Source of the DNA: Chthoniobacter flavus
Lineage (GTDB): Bacteria > Verrucomicrobiota > Verrucomicrobiia > Chthoniobacterales > Terrimicrobiaceae
Length of the DNA stretch: 12,030 nt
Assembly: GCA_945863785.1 (NCBI GenBank)
Contig: CAMBAQ010000047.1
Location: 1-12,030, forward strand
Direction: 5' to 3'
The notes beneath the pieces are model-generated. The model worked only from the letters and a program-made list of their open reading frames with translations, was not told the DNA's origin and searched no databases. The first letter of the stretch is position 1. Every line of letters starts with the position of its first letter. Both the position numbers and the translations under genes were made by a program. Shown piece after piece: positions 1-7,352 of the stretch.

Positions 1-16
1 CAGATGAAAAAATAAA

Positions 17-29
17 TTCGATTTTCGAA
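17..29. promoter_or_regulatory. Small palindrome upstream of the first antitoxin gene
   Basis: Perfect 5-bp inverted repeat TTCGA-ttt-TCGAA ending 23 bp before the ATG of the antitoxin gene at 53. TA operons are commonly autorepressed by antitoxin binding to short palindromes near the promoter, so this is a candidate operator. The arms are short and could occur by chance. Confidence 0.25.
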
Positions 30-52
30 CTGGTAGTGGTAGATGAGAGACT

Positions 53-268
53 ATGAGCATCGCACAGGTACTTGAGGAGTTGCCGCACTTTACATCGAGC
101 GAAAGGCAGGAGTTGCTCAGAAATGTGCAGGAATTGGATGAACCAGGAATCTCACCGAGCGAGTTGATCTTGATTGAGCAGCGCCTTTCAACCCACCAAG
201 CTAATCCGTCTGCGGCGATTCCGATGAGAGACATGGCGGAGCGACTTCGCGCAAGTTTCGTTTCGTGA
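53..268 (+). CDS. Small antitoxin of the 'addiction module component' type
   Basis: 71-residue acidic protein. Residues 1-30 carry the pattern of this antitoxin family: a helix ending in ELPHFTSSERQELL followed by ELDEP. Residues 38-71 contain EQRLSTHQANPSAAIP and MAERLRASF, which match the C-terminal toxin-binding tail of ParE-partner antitoxins, where similar 'ERL..H..NP..AI....M..RLR..F' strings recur. Such proteins neutralise a co-encoded RelE/ParE-type toxin. The start is ATG at 53 with a purine-rich GAGAGA 3 to 8 bases upstream. Its stop overlaps the GTG of the next frame in a GTGA junction, the usual TA coupling. The partner is much too short to be a working toxin, so this antitoxin is probably orphaned. 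Family assignment is by pattern recall; a regulatory role without a toxin is possible. Confidence 0.7.
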   Translation: MSIAQVLEELPHFTSSERQELLRNVQELDEPGISPSELILIEQRLSTHQANPSAAIPMRDMAERLRASFVS

Positions 269-375
269 GCTGGAATGTTGTCGTTTTGCCGGAGGTTTAC
301 TCCGACTTGGGGGCCGCAGTCCTCCACGCTGCAAGGCATCAAAAAGCGCTAATGAAGCGGATTCAATGGAAGTGA
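265..375 (+). pseudogene. Truncated RelE/ParE-type toxin remnant
   Basis: GTG start overlaps the antitoxin stop by 4 bases. The frame encodes 36 residues, beginning SWNVVVLPEVYSDLGAA, which resembles the first beta strand and helix of ParE toxins ('..V.ilp.a..DL..A..wye'). It then stops at TGA, whereas family members are about 90-110 residues. The two other forward frames downstream do not restore recognisable ParE sequence (no strand with a conserved R-I/V-x-x-V-x-H ending), so this is a deletion or extensive decay rather than a single frameshift. A short functional peptide cannot be excluded. Confidence 0.5.
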
Positions 376-535
376 ATTGCGCTAGGTTGTTAGATGCGTT
401 TTACTTAAAAAGGGTCATCCGGCATTCACTTGAATTTCAATTCAGCGATAGTTTTGGAACGCCGTGATAGGATTTGCTAGCCTGACATCCCCGTTATGTG
501 AGCGGCGAGGCTTTTAAGCACAGGATTACAATTTT

Positions 536-2641
<2,106 letters not shown>

Positions 2642-2868
2642 GGCGTCCTCTTTCTCCAGTCCTGCGAGCGAGTTCGCCGAGTGTATTTTTTGGTAATCAT
2701 GCTGGGTATCACGATGCCGAGGAAATGGCATTGTGGGCATGGGGTGAGAACCTTCCTTTGTTCGCGCCATAGGAAACGGGGCGAAGACCCCATAGATGCG
2801 CGAGGGCAGTTAGCTAGGGTTTTCATTGAGCTCGCTAGAGCCACCACCAACTCAAACCCAAAAAAACT

Positions 2869-3246
2869 ATGAAACCGATTCCTCTTATCCTTGCCGCCAT
2901 CTTCACCGTTCTGGCCTTCAGCAGCAGCGCCAACGCATACCCTCCATCCAAAGGAGGACCATCTGAGATGCTTTCAAAAAAATCGGATTTTGAAAAATTG
3001 AAGCCAGCTGACAAGGTCGTGATCGTCTGCAAGGCCTCGAACAGCGTGACGCTCGTTGACATCAAAGACAAAAATCAGGCCATGCAACTCTGTGCGGAGG
3101 GAAAAATGATCCACTGCTCGGATTGCAAAAAAGATTTCAAGGTCGTTTGGGGAAATCCCTCAGGCAAGACCGGCGTGCCGAGCTACAAAATGTCCATCGT
3201 GAATGCCAAGGGCGAGCCCTGCATGTTCATGGCGCGGTTGAAGTAG
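2869..3246 (+). CDS. Small secreted cysteine-containing protein, unknown function
   Basis: 125 residues. Residues 1-23 form a Sec signal peptide (Lys2, hydrophobic core IPLILAAIFTVLAFSS, probable cut after SANA). The mature part of about 102 residues is lysine-rich with five cysteines (54, 75, 83, 86, 118). These include a CSDC pair in HCSDCKKDFKVVW; C54 lies at the end of a beta-like segment (KVVIVC), and C118 is near the C-terminus (EPCMFMARLK). The spacing suggests disulfides in the periplasm or a metal site, but I do not recognise a named family; similar small secreted proteins occur in Verrucomicrobiota as far as I recall. No clear ribosome site precedes the ATG (upstream is A-rich). Divergent from glgX across 227 bp; no partner gene. 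A 1-kDa-range redox role is not implied: function is unknown. Confidence 0.8.
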   Translation: MKPIPLILAAIFTVLAFSSSANAYPPSKGGPSEMLSKKSDFEKLKPADKVVIVCKASNSVTLVDIKDKNQAMQLCAEGKMIHCSDCKKDFKVVWGNPSGKTGVPSYKMSIVNAKGEPCMFMARLK

Positions 3247-3259
3247 CTTGTCAGGAACG

Positions 3260-3299
3260 GGGTCTCGGGAATATAGCTCCCCAGTGCCCGAGATACCCG
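3260..3299 (+). terminator. Hairpin after the secreted-protein gene, possible terminator
   Basis: TCTCGGG at 3263-3269 pairs with CCCGAGA at 3287-3293. A further GGG at 3260-3262 can pair with CCC at 3296-3298 across a 2-base bulge. It lies 13 bases after the stop of the secreted-protein gene. The 17-base loop is long and no T-run follows directly, so an intrinsic terminator is only possible; an RNA-stabilising hairpin is the alternative. Confidence 0.3.
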
Positions 3300-3422
3300 A
3301 TCCCCTGCATCCAGTTGTTTCCTTTTCGATCGTGCTCCTGCAAATAGGGGCGTCTGTAGCTGTGTGGGCCGAGGGTTTCGGGGCTTCCCTCCTGCGCCAA
3401 AAAACTAGCTACTGTTCCTATT

Positions 3423-4526
3423 GTGAAAGACGCTGACTACGCTCCCAAATCCGTGAAGACGGGTTCCCAAAAAGCAGCCCAACCAGCAACCGCTGCGGAA
3501 TTAAACCTCACGGTTTACAATAAGCCGAAGTCCGCTCGTCGCGAAGACCATTTAAGGAAGTCCCGGCCGCCGATCGCTCGGATGCTGAAGATTCACGACA
3601 TGCTCCGGCAGGGGGAGTATCCGAATTGCACGACGATCTCGACGGAGTTTGAGGTTTCCTACAAGACGGTCCAGCGGGATCTGGATTTCATGCGGGATCA
3701 GATGTCGCTCCCGATCGACTACGACGGCAACCATCGCGGATTCTATTACAGCAAGCCGGTCTCCTCGTTCCCGCATGTGACAATGTCGCAGGGCGAGTTG
3801 GTCGCGCTCCTCGTTGCCCAGAAATCCCTCGAGCAGTATCGTGGCACGGCTTTTGAGAAACCGCTGCAGTCGGCCTTTGAAAAAATGACTTCTAATTTGG
3901 AGGAGGAGGGATTTTTTTCGATTCAGGAGTTAGGCGAAGCGGTCTCCTTCCGTCCCGTTGGCCAGGCCATTCAGGAGTTGCGGGTTTTTGATATTTTAAC
4001 CAAAGCTGTACTCGAGCAGGTGACCGTGGAGTTTGATTATCACAAGCTGAATAGTCCTAAGTCCGAGCGTCGCCGCGTGGAGCCCTACCATCTCGGTTGT
4101 ATCGATAATCAATGGTATCTCATCGGTCACGACCTCGTCCGGGGGCAACGTCGCACCTTCGCCATCACCCGTCTGAGTGCTCCCAAAATCCTCAAACAAA
4201 AATTTCAGCGTCCGGCGGATTTTTCTATGGAATCGATGATGGATGGGAGTTTTTCGGCCTTCGAGACACCCAAGCCCAGTCGGGTCGTGATTCGTCTCGA
4301 TGCCTTTGCTACGCGCCTTGCCGCCGAGCGGGTCTGGCACAAATCTCAAAAAATCAAACCCCTCGCCGGAGGAGGTTCCGAAATGACCCTCGAGGTCGGC
4401 CTCGCGCCGGATTTGGAAAACTGGATCCTCGGCTGGGGCAACCACGCCAAGGTTCTCGAGCCAAATGCCCTCTGCGAGCGCATCGCTTCGATCGCCCGCT
4501 CCATGGCCCTCCAATACACGGTCTAG
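3423..4526 (+). CDS. YafY-like transcriptional regulator with HTH and WYL domains
   Basis: 367 residues. Residues 1-45 are a basic, probably flexible extension. Residues 50-95 form an HTH_11-type winged helix (RMLKIHDMLRQGEYPNCTTISTEF, then YKTVQRDLDFMRD, the recognition helix). The linker 120-180 is alpha-helical. Residues 195-255 are the WYL domain, with the signature QWYLIGHD (230-237) and RVEPYHLG before it. Residues 285-365 are the WCX C-terminal extension. WYL regulators bind DNA and sense small ligands or nucleic acids; several control DNA-damage or defence genes. The start is GTG at 3423 with no visible Shine-Dalgarno; the next internal Met (54) would cut into the HTH, so the GTG is preferred. 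The stop codon lies inside a 17-bp repeat that recurs 815 bp downstream. Regulated targets cannot be named; the oxidoreductase and TA genes downstream are on the opposite strand. Confidence 0.9.
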   Translation: MKDADYAPKSVKTGSQKAAQPATAAELNLTVYNKPKSARREDHLRKSRPPIARMLKIHDMLRQGEYPNCTTISTEFEVSYKTVQRDLDFMRDQMSLPIDYDGNHRGFYYSKPVSSFPHVTMSQGELVALLVAQKSLEQYRGTAFEKPLQSAFEKMTSNLEEEGFFSIQELGEAVSFRPVGQAIQELRVFDILTKAVLEQVTVEFDYHKLNSPKSERRRVEPYHLGCIDNQWYLIGHDLVRGQRRTFAITRLSAPKILKQKFQRPADFSMESMMDGSFSAFETPKPSRVVIRLDAFATRLAAERVWHKSQKIKPLAGGGSEMTLEVGLAPDLENWILGWGNHAKVLEPNALCERIASIARSMALQYTV

Positions 4527-4533
4527 CCGGCGC
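4517..4533. repeat. 17-bp direct repeat, left copy, over the WYL gene stop codon
   Basis: CACGGTCTAGCCGGCGC, identical to 5332-5348. It contains the final ACG-GTC-TAG of the WYL regulator and a GCCGGC palindrome. Identity stops at both borders (A versus C before, T versus G after). Confidence 0.9.
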
Positions 4534-4631
4534 TGCGTGCCGCTGGTGGAAGTCAGGAATGCCAACAATCCCCCGCAGGGCACTTCGCGAGTGGTTAGTT
4601 TGTGTCCAACAGCGTCTCACTCGTAGGTTGG

Positions 4632-4895
4632 TTAGAATAGGTCGGCATGAGTTCCAGTTCGTTCCAAGCGAAGCTCATCTTCGAGGATCTTGTAGATCAA
4701 AATCCAGTCCGGCTCAATATGGCAGTCTCTGTGCCCCAACCATTCACCAGATAGCTGATGATCGCGATTCTTTGGAGGCAATGGCTTCTTCTCAAGAAGC
4801 AAATCGATTACTTCTTTGAGCTTTGAGAGATCCTTACTTCGTTTCTGCTGTCGCTTGATATCTTTCTTGAACTGATTCGTCTGGCTGAGCCTCAT
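4632..4895 (-). CDS. yafQ: YafQ-family mRNA interferase toxin
   Basis: 87 residues from the chosen start. YafQ is a RelE-fold ribosome-dependent endoribonuclease that cleaves mRNA codons in the A site. The E. coli catalytic or active-site residues are all visible: His46 (DHQL), His59, Asp63 and Trp64 (CHIEPDW), His83 and Phe87 (RTGTHADLF, the C-terminus). LIYKI and LRLERTGTHA are near-identical to YafQ in style. The start is ATG at 4895, which overlaps the antitoxin stop in an ATGA junction; a TTG three codons upstream (4904) is the less likely alternative. GGGA lies 4 bases before the ATG. Length and active site are complete, so the toxin is probably functional. It is co-transcribed behind its antitoxin and lies within the repeat-bounded cassette. 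Confidence 0.92.
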   Translation of the reverse strand: MRLSQTNQFKKDIKRQQKRSKDLSKLKEVIDLLLEKKPLPPKNRDHQLSGEWLGHRDCHIEPDWILIYKILEDELRLERTGTHADLF

Positions 4896-5152
4896 TTGTC
4901 CCAAGAGGCGTAAAGGTCTGCTGGTGTATCAAATGTCTCAATATTCTGGTTCATGTCACTTTTTTCGAGCACGGAGGCGGTCAGCGTGTTGGGAATATGC
5001 AACTCTAAGGGAAACGTCTTTCTGATAGCGATCTGTCGGTAGAATAATCGAATTGCCTCAGTCGGGGTCATTCCCAAGGTGTGCAGCACTTTCTCTGTGG
5101 CAGTTTTCGTTGCTTGATCAATTCTGGCGTGGACTACTGCGGATTGAGACAT
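4892..5152 (-). CDS. dinJ: RelB/DinJ-family antitoxin
   Basis: 86 residues. The N-terminal 45 residues carry the ribbon-helix-helix DNA-binding fold typical of DinJ: VHARIDQATKTATEKVL, then GMTPTEAIRLFYRQIAIRKTFP. The remaining tail (LELHIPNTLTASVLEK to DTPADLYASWDK) would wrap around the YafQ toxin. It acts as toxin neutraliser and, with YafQ, as autorepressor of the operon. ATG at 5152 is the only reasonable start, and no clear Shine-Dalgarno precedes it. The first gene of the two-gene operon, it is followed by yafQ with a 4-base overlap. Confidence 0.9.
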   Translation of the reverse strand: MSQSAVVHARIDQATKTATEKVLHTLGMTPTEAIRLFYRQIAIRKTFPLELHIPNTLTASVLEKSDMNQNIETFDTPADLYASWDK

Positions 5153-5160
5153 GGGGAAAC

Positions 5161-5186
5161 AGTATCACAGATGCAACACAGGTCAA
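5161..5186 (-). promoter_or_regulatory. Possible promoter of dinJ-yafQ, close to the start codon
   Basis: On the minus strand, TGTGATACT (5169-5161) resembles an extended -10 (TG-N-GATACT), with TTGACC (5186-5181) 14 bases upstream as a weak, too-close -35. The -10 ends only 8 bases before the dinJ ATG, so the transcript would have almost no leader, consistent with the lack of a ribosome site. Speculative. Confidence 0.3.
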
Positions 5187-5331
5187 TGCGCGGCTAGTTA
5201 CATTCCTCACCCTGGCCGAAGATCAAAAATAGGTAGGGCGTCTCGCGCCGCTGATCGCCCATCCCTCAACCGTCAAATTTTTGCACGAACTATAAGCGTG
5301 TTGTTACTCGGTTCGAAATTTCGATCTCTTC

Positions 5332-5348
5332 CACGGTCTAGCCGGCGC
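5332..5348. repeat. 17-bp direct repeat, right copy, beside the oxidoreductase stop
   Basis: CACGGTCTAGCCGGCGC, identical to 4517-4533. The 170 bp between the dinJ promoter and this copy hold no gene that I can support, only a CGAAATTTCG palindrome at 5314-5323. Confidence 0.9.
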
Positions 5349-5357
5349 GATCGGTTG

Positions 5358-6359
5358 CTAAAATACGTTCCTGAGTTTCAGAATCATTTCCGCTGCGGCC
5401 CACCCTGAGAGTGTCGCGCCCTCGACTTTTGGCCCAGCAAAGGCATCCCCGGCGATCACCAGCGGTGGGGAAGTGTGTGCGAGAATACAGGGGCTTTCAT
5501 CGACGTAGAGGGGTTTGCTGTACCTCCATCCATGGACTTGGAATGTCTTTACGCTGGATTCTCCGATCCATTCTGCCGCAGCGGCGATCAGGGAGCGTCC
5601 GCTTTCCATTCGGTCGCAGTCCCATTGTTCCAAGCTGAATGCATGTGTGGCGTGGATGGTGAGAGCGGGCTCGCTGGAGATGCCCTTTGTCTGGTTGTCC
5701 GCAATCCAAGCGATCGGGCCCTCGTTCAGCGTAAGGGCACCGGGACGCGGGACGCTGGATGGAGAATCGAGTATGGCCATGACGGCAAGACATCGCTCGT
5801 ATTCGATTGCCGAAAGACGCTTGTGCATTTCTGGTGTGAGCACGACTCCGCCGGCGTCGAGCAATGCCAGCGACTGAGGTACGGGTGGCGTTAACAAAAC
5901 GGCCGCTGATGTGTAGGTTTCGCCCCTGGCCGTTTGAGTACGCCAGCTTGACTTGCAAGCCTGCAGAGCCGTGACAGGCATTTCTAAGCGCAGATCGAGT
6001 CCAGCGGAGAGATGTTTGGCCACGGCGGACATCCCTGGGATTCCGCACCATCGGGAGTGACCATCCTCACGACCAGAAAAACCACGACACCATTCCTTCA
6101 GGGCCCCGTTTTGGCGAGTTTGCTCAAGCACGGTGGCGAATCGCGGATTCCGAGAGGTGATGAACTGGGCGCCGTGATCGAAGGTTGCCCCATCAATGCG
6201 CCGACTCGCCATCCGACCTCCTACAGCGCGGCTTTTGTCGATGATAAGCACACGTAAACCGGCGCGTTGCAATTCCGCAGCGGCTATCAATCCGGCCATT
6301 CCGGCACCGATGACCAGTACGTCTGTGTTTTGTTCCGTCGAATCCATTGGGTTTTTCAT
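5358..6359 (-). CDS. Renalase-like FAD/NAD(P)-dependent oxidoreductase
   Basis: 333 residues. The N-terminal Rossmann dinucleotide-binding motif VLVIGAGMAGLIAAAELQRAG is near residues 15-35, followed by the second-strand acid LIIDKSRAVGGRMASRR, FAD-contacting DHGAQFIT, and a C-terminal FAD-closing motif GDAFAGPKVEGATLSG near residue 303. The order and length fit the COG3380 renalase-like amine oxidase-superfamily flavoproteins; substrates of the bacterial members are mostly unknown, though some oxidise misreduced nicotinamide dinucleotides. The start is ATG at 6359 (MKNPMDS); a more distal TTG at 6398 is unconvincing. The ribosome site is weak. It is divergent from the DoxX-like gene across 125 bp that contain a strong inverted repeat. 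Similar flavoproteins often lie near photolyase-type genes in other bacteria as I recall, but none is present here. Cytoplasmic, no signal peptide. Confidence 0.85.
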   Translation of the reverse strand: MKNPMDSTEQNTDVLVIGAGMAGLIAAAELQRAGLRVLIIDKSRAVGGRMASRRIDGATFDHGAQFITSRNPRFATVLEQTRQNGALKEWCRGFSGREDGHSRWCGIPGMSAVAKHLSAGLDLRLEMPVTALQACKSSWRTQTARGETYTSAAVLLTPPVPQSLALLDAGGVVLTPEMHKRLSAIEYERCLAVMAILDSPSSVPRPGALTLNEGPIAWIADNQTKGISSEPALTIHATHAFSLEQWDCDRMESGRSLIAAAAEWIGESSVKTFQVHGWRYSKPLYVDESPCILAHTSPPLVIAGDAFAGPKVEGATLSGWAAAEMILKLRNVF

Positions 6360-6410
6360 GTTCTTGCGAAATCGCAGGAGAAGCAATGCGCGCCACAAAT
6401 TATCATGCGC

Positions 6411-6437
6411 TCGTGAAGAGATGCTCTTGATTCACGA
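6411..6437. promoter_or_regulatory. Inverted repeat in the divergent oxidoreductase/DoxX region
   Basis: TCGTGAA (6411-6417) and TTCACGA (6431-6437) are perfect 7-bp inverted arms. Inside, AAGAG-atg-CTCTT (6416-6428) adds a second inverted repeat sharing the same axis apart from a few inserted bases. Located between two divergent genes, it is a good candidate operator for a dimeric regulator. A hairpin in RNA is the alternative. Confidence 0.4.
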
Positions 6438-6471
6438 ACAACTCATGTAGGCATCAGCTTAAAGATGCTCT

Positions 6472-6481
6472 ATGGTAATAT
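6472..6481 (+). promoter_or_regulatory. ATGGTAATAT motif before the first DoxX-like gene
   Basis: The 10-mer ATGGTAATAT ends 3 bases before the TTG start at 6485. The same 10-mer lies in mirrored orientation upstream of the other DoxX-like gene (7206-7197). It contains TGGTAATAT, which can be read as an extended -10 (TG-N-TAATAT). A shared promoter or operator element is possible; the proximity to the start is odd for a -10. Confidence 0.3.
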
Positions 6482-6484
6482 GTC

Positions 6485-6814
6485 TTGAATACCGCCCTGA
6501 TACTTTTCTCCGCTATCTCATTTTTCGTGTATGGGTCCGCTTGTTTTTTTTCACCCTACATGAAAGGGGAGTTCACCCGCTGGGGATTGGGAGCGCAGCG
6601 CGCACTGGTGGGCGGACTGCAATTATGCGCCGTGGTCGGATTGCTGGCGGGCTTTGAACAACCGCTTCTCGGACGTGCCTCATCGGTCGGTCTCGCTCTG
6701 ATGATGCTCGTCGCTGTTGGAGTCCGAATACGAATCAAGGACTCGATAATGCAGACGATTCCCGCACTGCTTTATCTAGGTCTTCAGGTTTACCTGAGCC
6801 TAGAGGCGTTCTGA
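6485..6814 (+). CDS. DoxX-like small membrane protein, copy 1
   Basis: 109 residues with four predicted membrane helices (about 4-22, 40-57, 64-82, 91-106). Between the first and second helix is SPYMKGEFTRWGLG; after the third is the polar RIRIKDSIMQTIPALL. The pattern M(K/R)xEF..(W/Y)GL...AG..PL...ML...(I/V)KD.I...(L/I)P.L is shared with the gene at 6827-7189, so the two belong to one DoxX-like family of inner-membrane proteins of unknown activity. The start is TTG at 6485; no in-frame ATG precedes the first helix, and an internal ATG (codon 26) would delete it. No convincing ribosome site. Tail to tail with copy 2 with 12 bp between stops; a CTGATATCAG palindrome overlaps its stop. Confidence 0.7.
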   Translation: MNTALILFSAISFFVYGSACFFSPYMKGEFTRWGLGAQRALVGGLQLCAVVGLLAGFEQPLLGRASSVGLALMMLVAVGVRIRIKDSIMQTIPALLYLGLQVYLSLEAF

Positions 6815-6826
6815 TATCAGGCTTTC

Positions 6827-7189
6827 CTAAAGCAGCACGATAGCCACGCACATCGCAAGTACAGTGAGGGACGGTAGGGCTTTTTTAATCGGGTCTTTCA
6901 CCTTCAGGTGCATCACAAAGGCTCCCAGCATAAGTAACCCCATCCCCATGGCGGCCGGTTGGGTTATCAGTGGAAACCAGATGCCAGCAATGAGCGCGGT
7001 CGCTAAGCTGACCTTGAGAAATCCGATGACGCAGAAAAGCCAGAATGGAAGTCCGTACACCGCAAATTCCTCACGCATGTTTTTGGCACCCCCACCGCGA
7101 TAGGCGGTTACCTTGCCAGATCGAAGCAACCAGACATTCAGGATTCCGAGTGCGACAATTAACTGCAAGGTAATGCGAGGGATTTCCAT
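6827..7189 (-). CDS. DoxX-like small membrane protein, copy 2
   Basis: 120 residues with four hydrophobic segments (about 6-22, 46-72, 76-95, 103-119). The loop GGGAKNMREEFAVYGLP and the segment HLKVKDPIKKALPSL are typical of DoxX-like proteins and align along the whole length with copy 1, at low identity. The ATG at 7189 is the clear start; a Shine-Dalgarno is not evident. The ATGGTAATAT element lies 7 bases upstream. Function unknown; DoxX-family proteins are linked to membrane redox or thiol stress in some bacteria, which is established only for other members. Convergent with copy 1 and divergent from the radical SAM operon across 163 bp. Confidence 0.8.
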   Translation of the reverse strand: MEIPRITLQLIVALGILNVWLLRSGKVTAYRGGGAKNMREEFAVYGLPFWLFCVIGFLKVSLATALIAGIWFPLITQPAAMGMGLLMLGAFVMHLKVKDPIKKALPSLTVLAMCVAIVLL

Positions 7190-7196
7190 AATGTGG

Positions 7197-7206
7197 ATAT
7201 TACCAT
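7197..7206 (-). promoter_or_regulatory. ATGGTAATAT motif before the second DoxX-like gene
   Basis: Minus-strand copy of the same 10-mer as 6472-6481, ending 7 bases before the ATG at 7189. Read as an extended -10 it would place the transcript start almost at the ATG. Confidence 0.3.
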
Positions 7207-7275
7207 GGGCTGGGTAATCGGTTTTCGCAAGAGAATCAAACTATGGGAGTAAGCTGCTATTACGTTGAGATTCGT

Positions 7276-7293
7276 TCGATATAGGCAAATCGA
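7276..7293. promoter_or_regulatory. Imperfect palindrome upstream of the radical SAM operon
   Basis: TCGAT (7276-7280) and ATCGA (7289-7293) are inverted arms around 8 bases, and the flanks (TTCGT on the left, GACGCAA on the right) extend the symmetry if single-base insertions are allowed. It sits 60 bp before the radical SAM start and could be an operator. Weak evidence. Confidence 0.2.
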
Positions 7294-7352
7294 GACGCAA
7301 ATATGTGTTCCCGCGTTGTGGCATGGCTCGTATCTAACATGCTTATTTTTGT

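Larger units (their letters stand above)
4517..5348. mobile_element. Candidate 815-bp inserted cassette carrying dinJ-yafQ
   Basis: An exact 17-bp direct repeat (CACGGTCTAGCCGGCGC) lies at 4517-4533 and 5332-5348, and the only genes between are the dinJ-yafQ pair. The left copy includes the last codons and stop of the WYL regulator. The right copy ends 9 bases before the stop of the convergent oxidoreductase. Removing one repeat plus the interior would put the two stops 16 bp apart, a plausible compact ancestral arrangement. No recombinase gene or terminal inverted repeats are present. Integration at a gene 3' end by an enzyme acting in trans, or duplication during illegitimate insertion, would both give this layout. 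This is inference from the repeat. Confidence 0.5.

Noticed and set aside
431..444. TGAATT-tc-AATTCA inverted repeat downstream of glgX
   Set aside because: AT-rich short stem about 90 bases from the glgX stop without a T-run; not enough to call a terminator or operator.
2642..2770. 43-codon N-terminal extension of glgX
   Set aside because: Family members begin at the VWPG motif and a good ribosome site precedes ATG 2641; the extension looks like untranslated leader.
3996..4583. 195-codon minus-strand frame opposite the WYL gene
   Set aside because: Antisense shadow of the WYL and WCX domains; composition is Arg/Gly/Asp-rich without family motifs.
4112..4819. 235-codon plus-strand frame overlapping the WYL gene and yafQ
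   Set aside because: Crosses two well-supported genes in other frames and the 17-bp repeat; the translation is Arg/Pro/Ser-rich noise.
5308..5333. GGTTCGAA followed by CCA-like bases, resembling a tRNA 3' end that could serve as an attachment site
   Set aside because: The T-stem halves do not pair (CTCGG versus TTTCG) and no acceptor, D or anticodon arm is found upstream.
6811..6820. CTGATATCAG perfect palindrome at the stop of the first DoxX-like gene
   Set aside because: Only 10 bp with no T-run; may be chance in the 12-bp gap between convergent genes, too weak for a terminator call.
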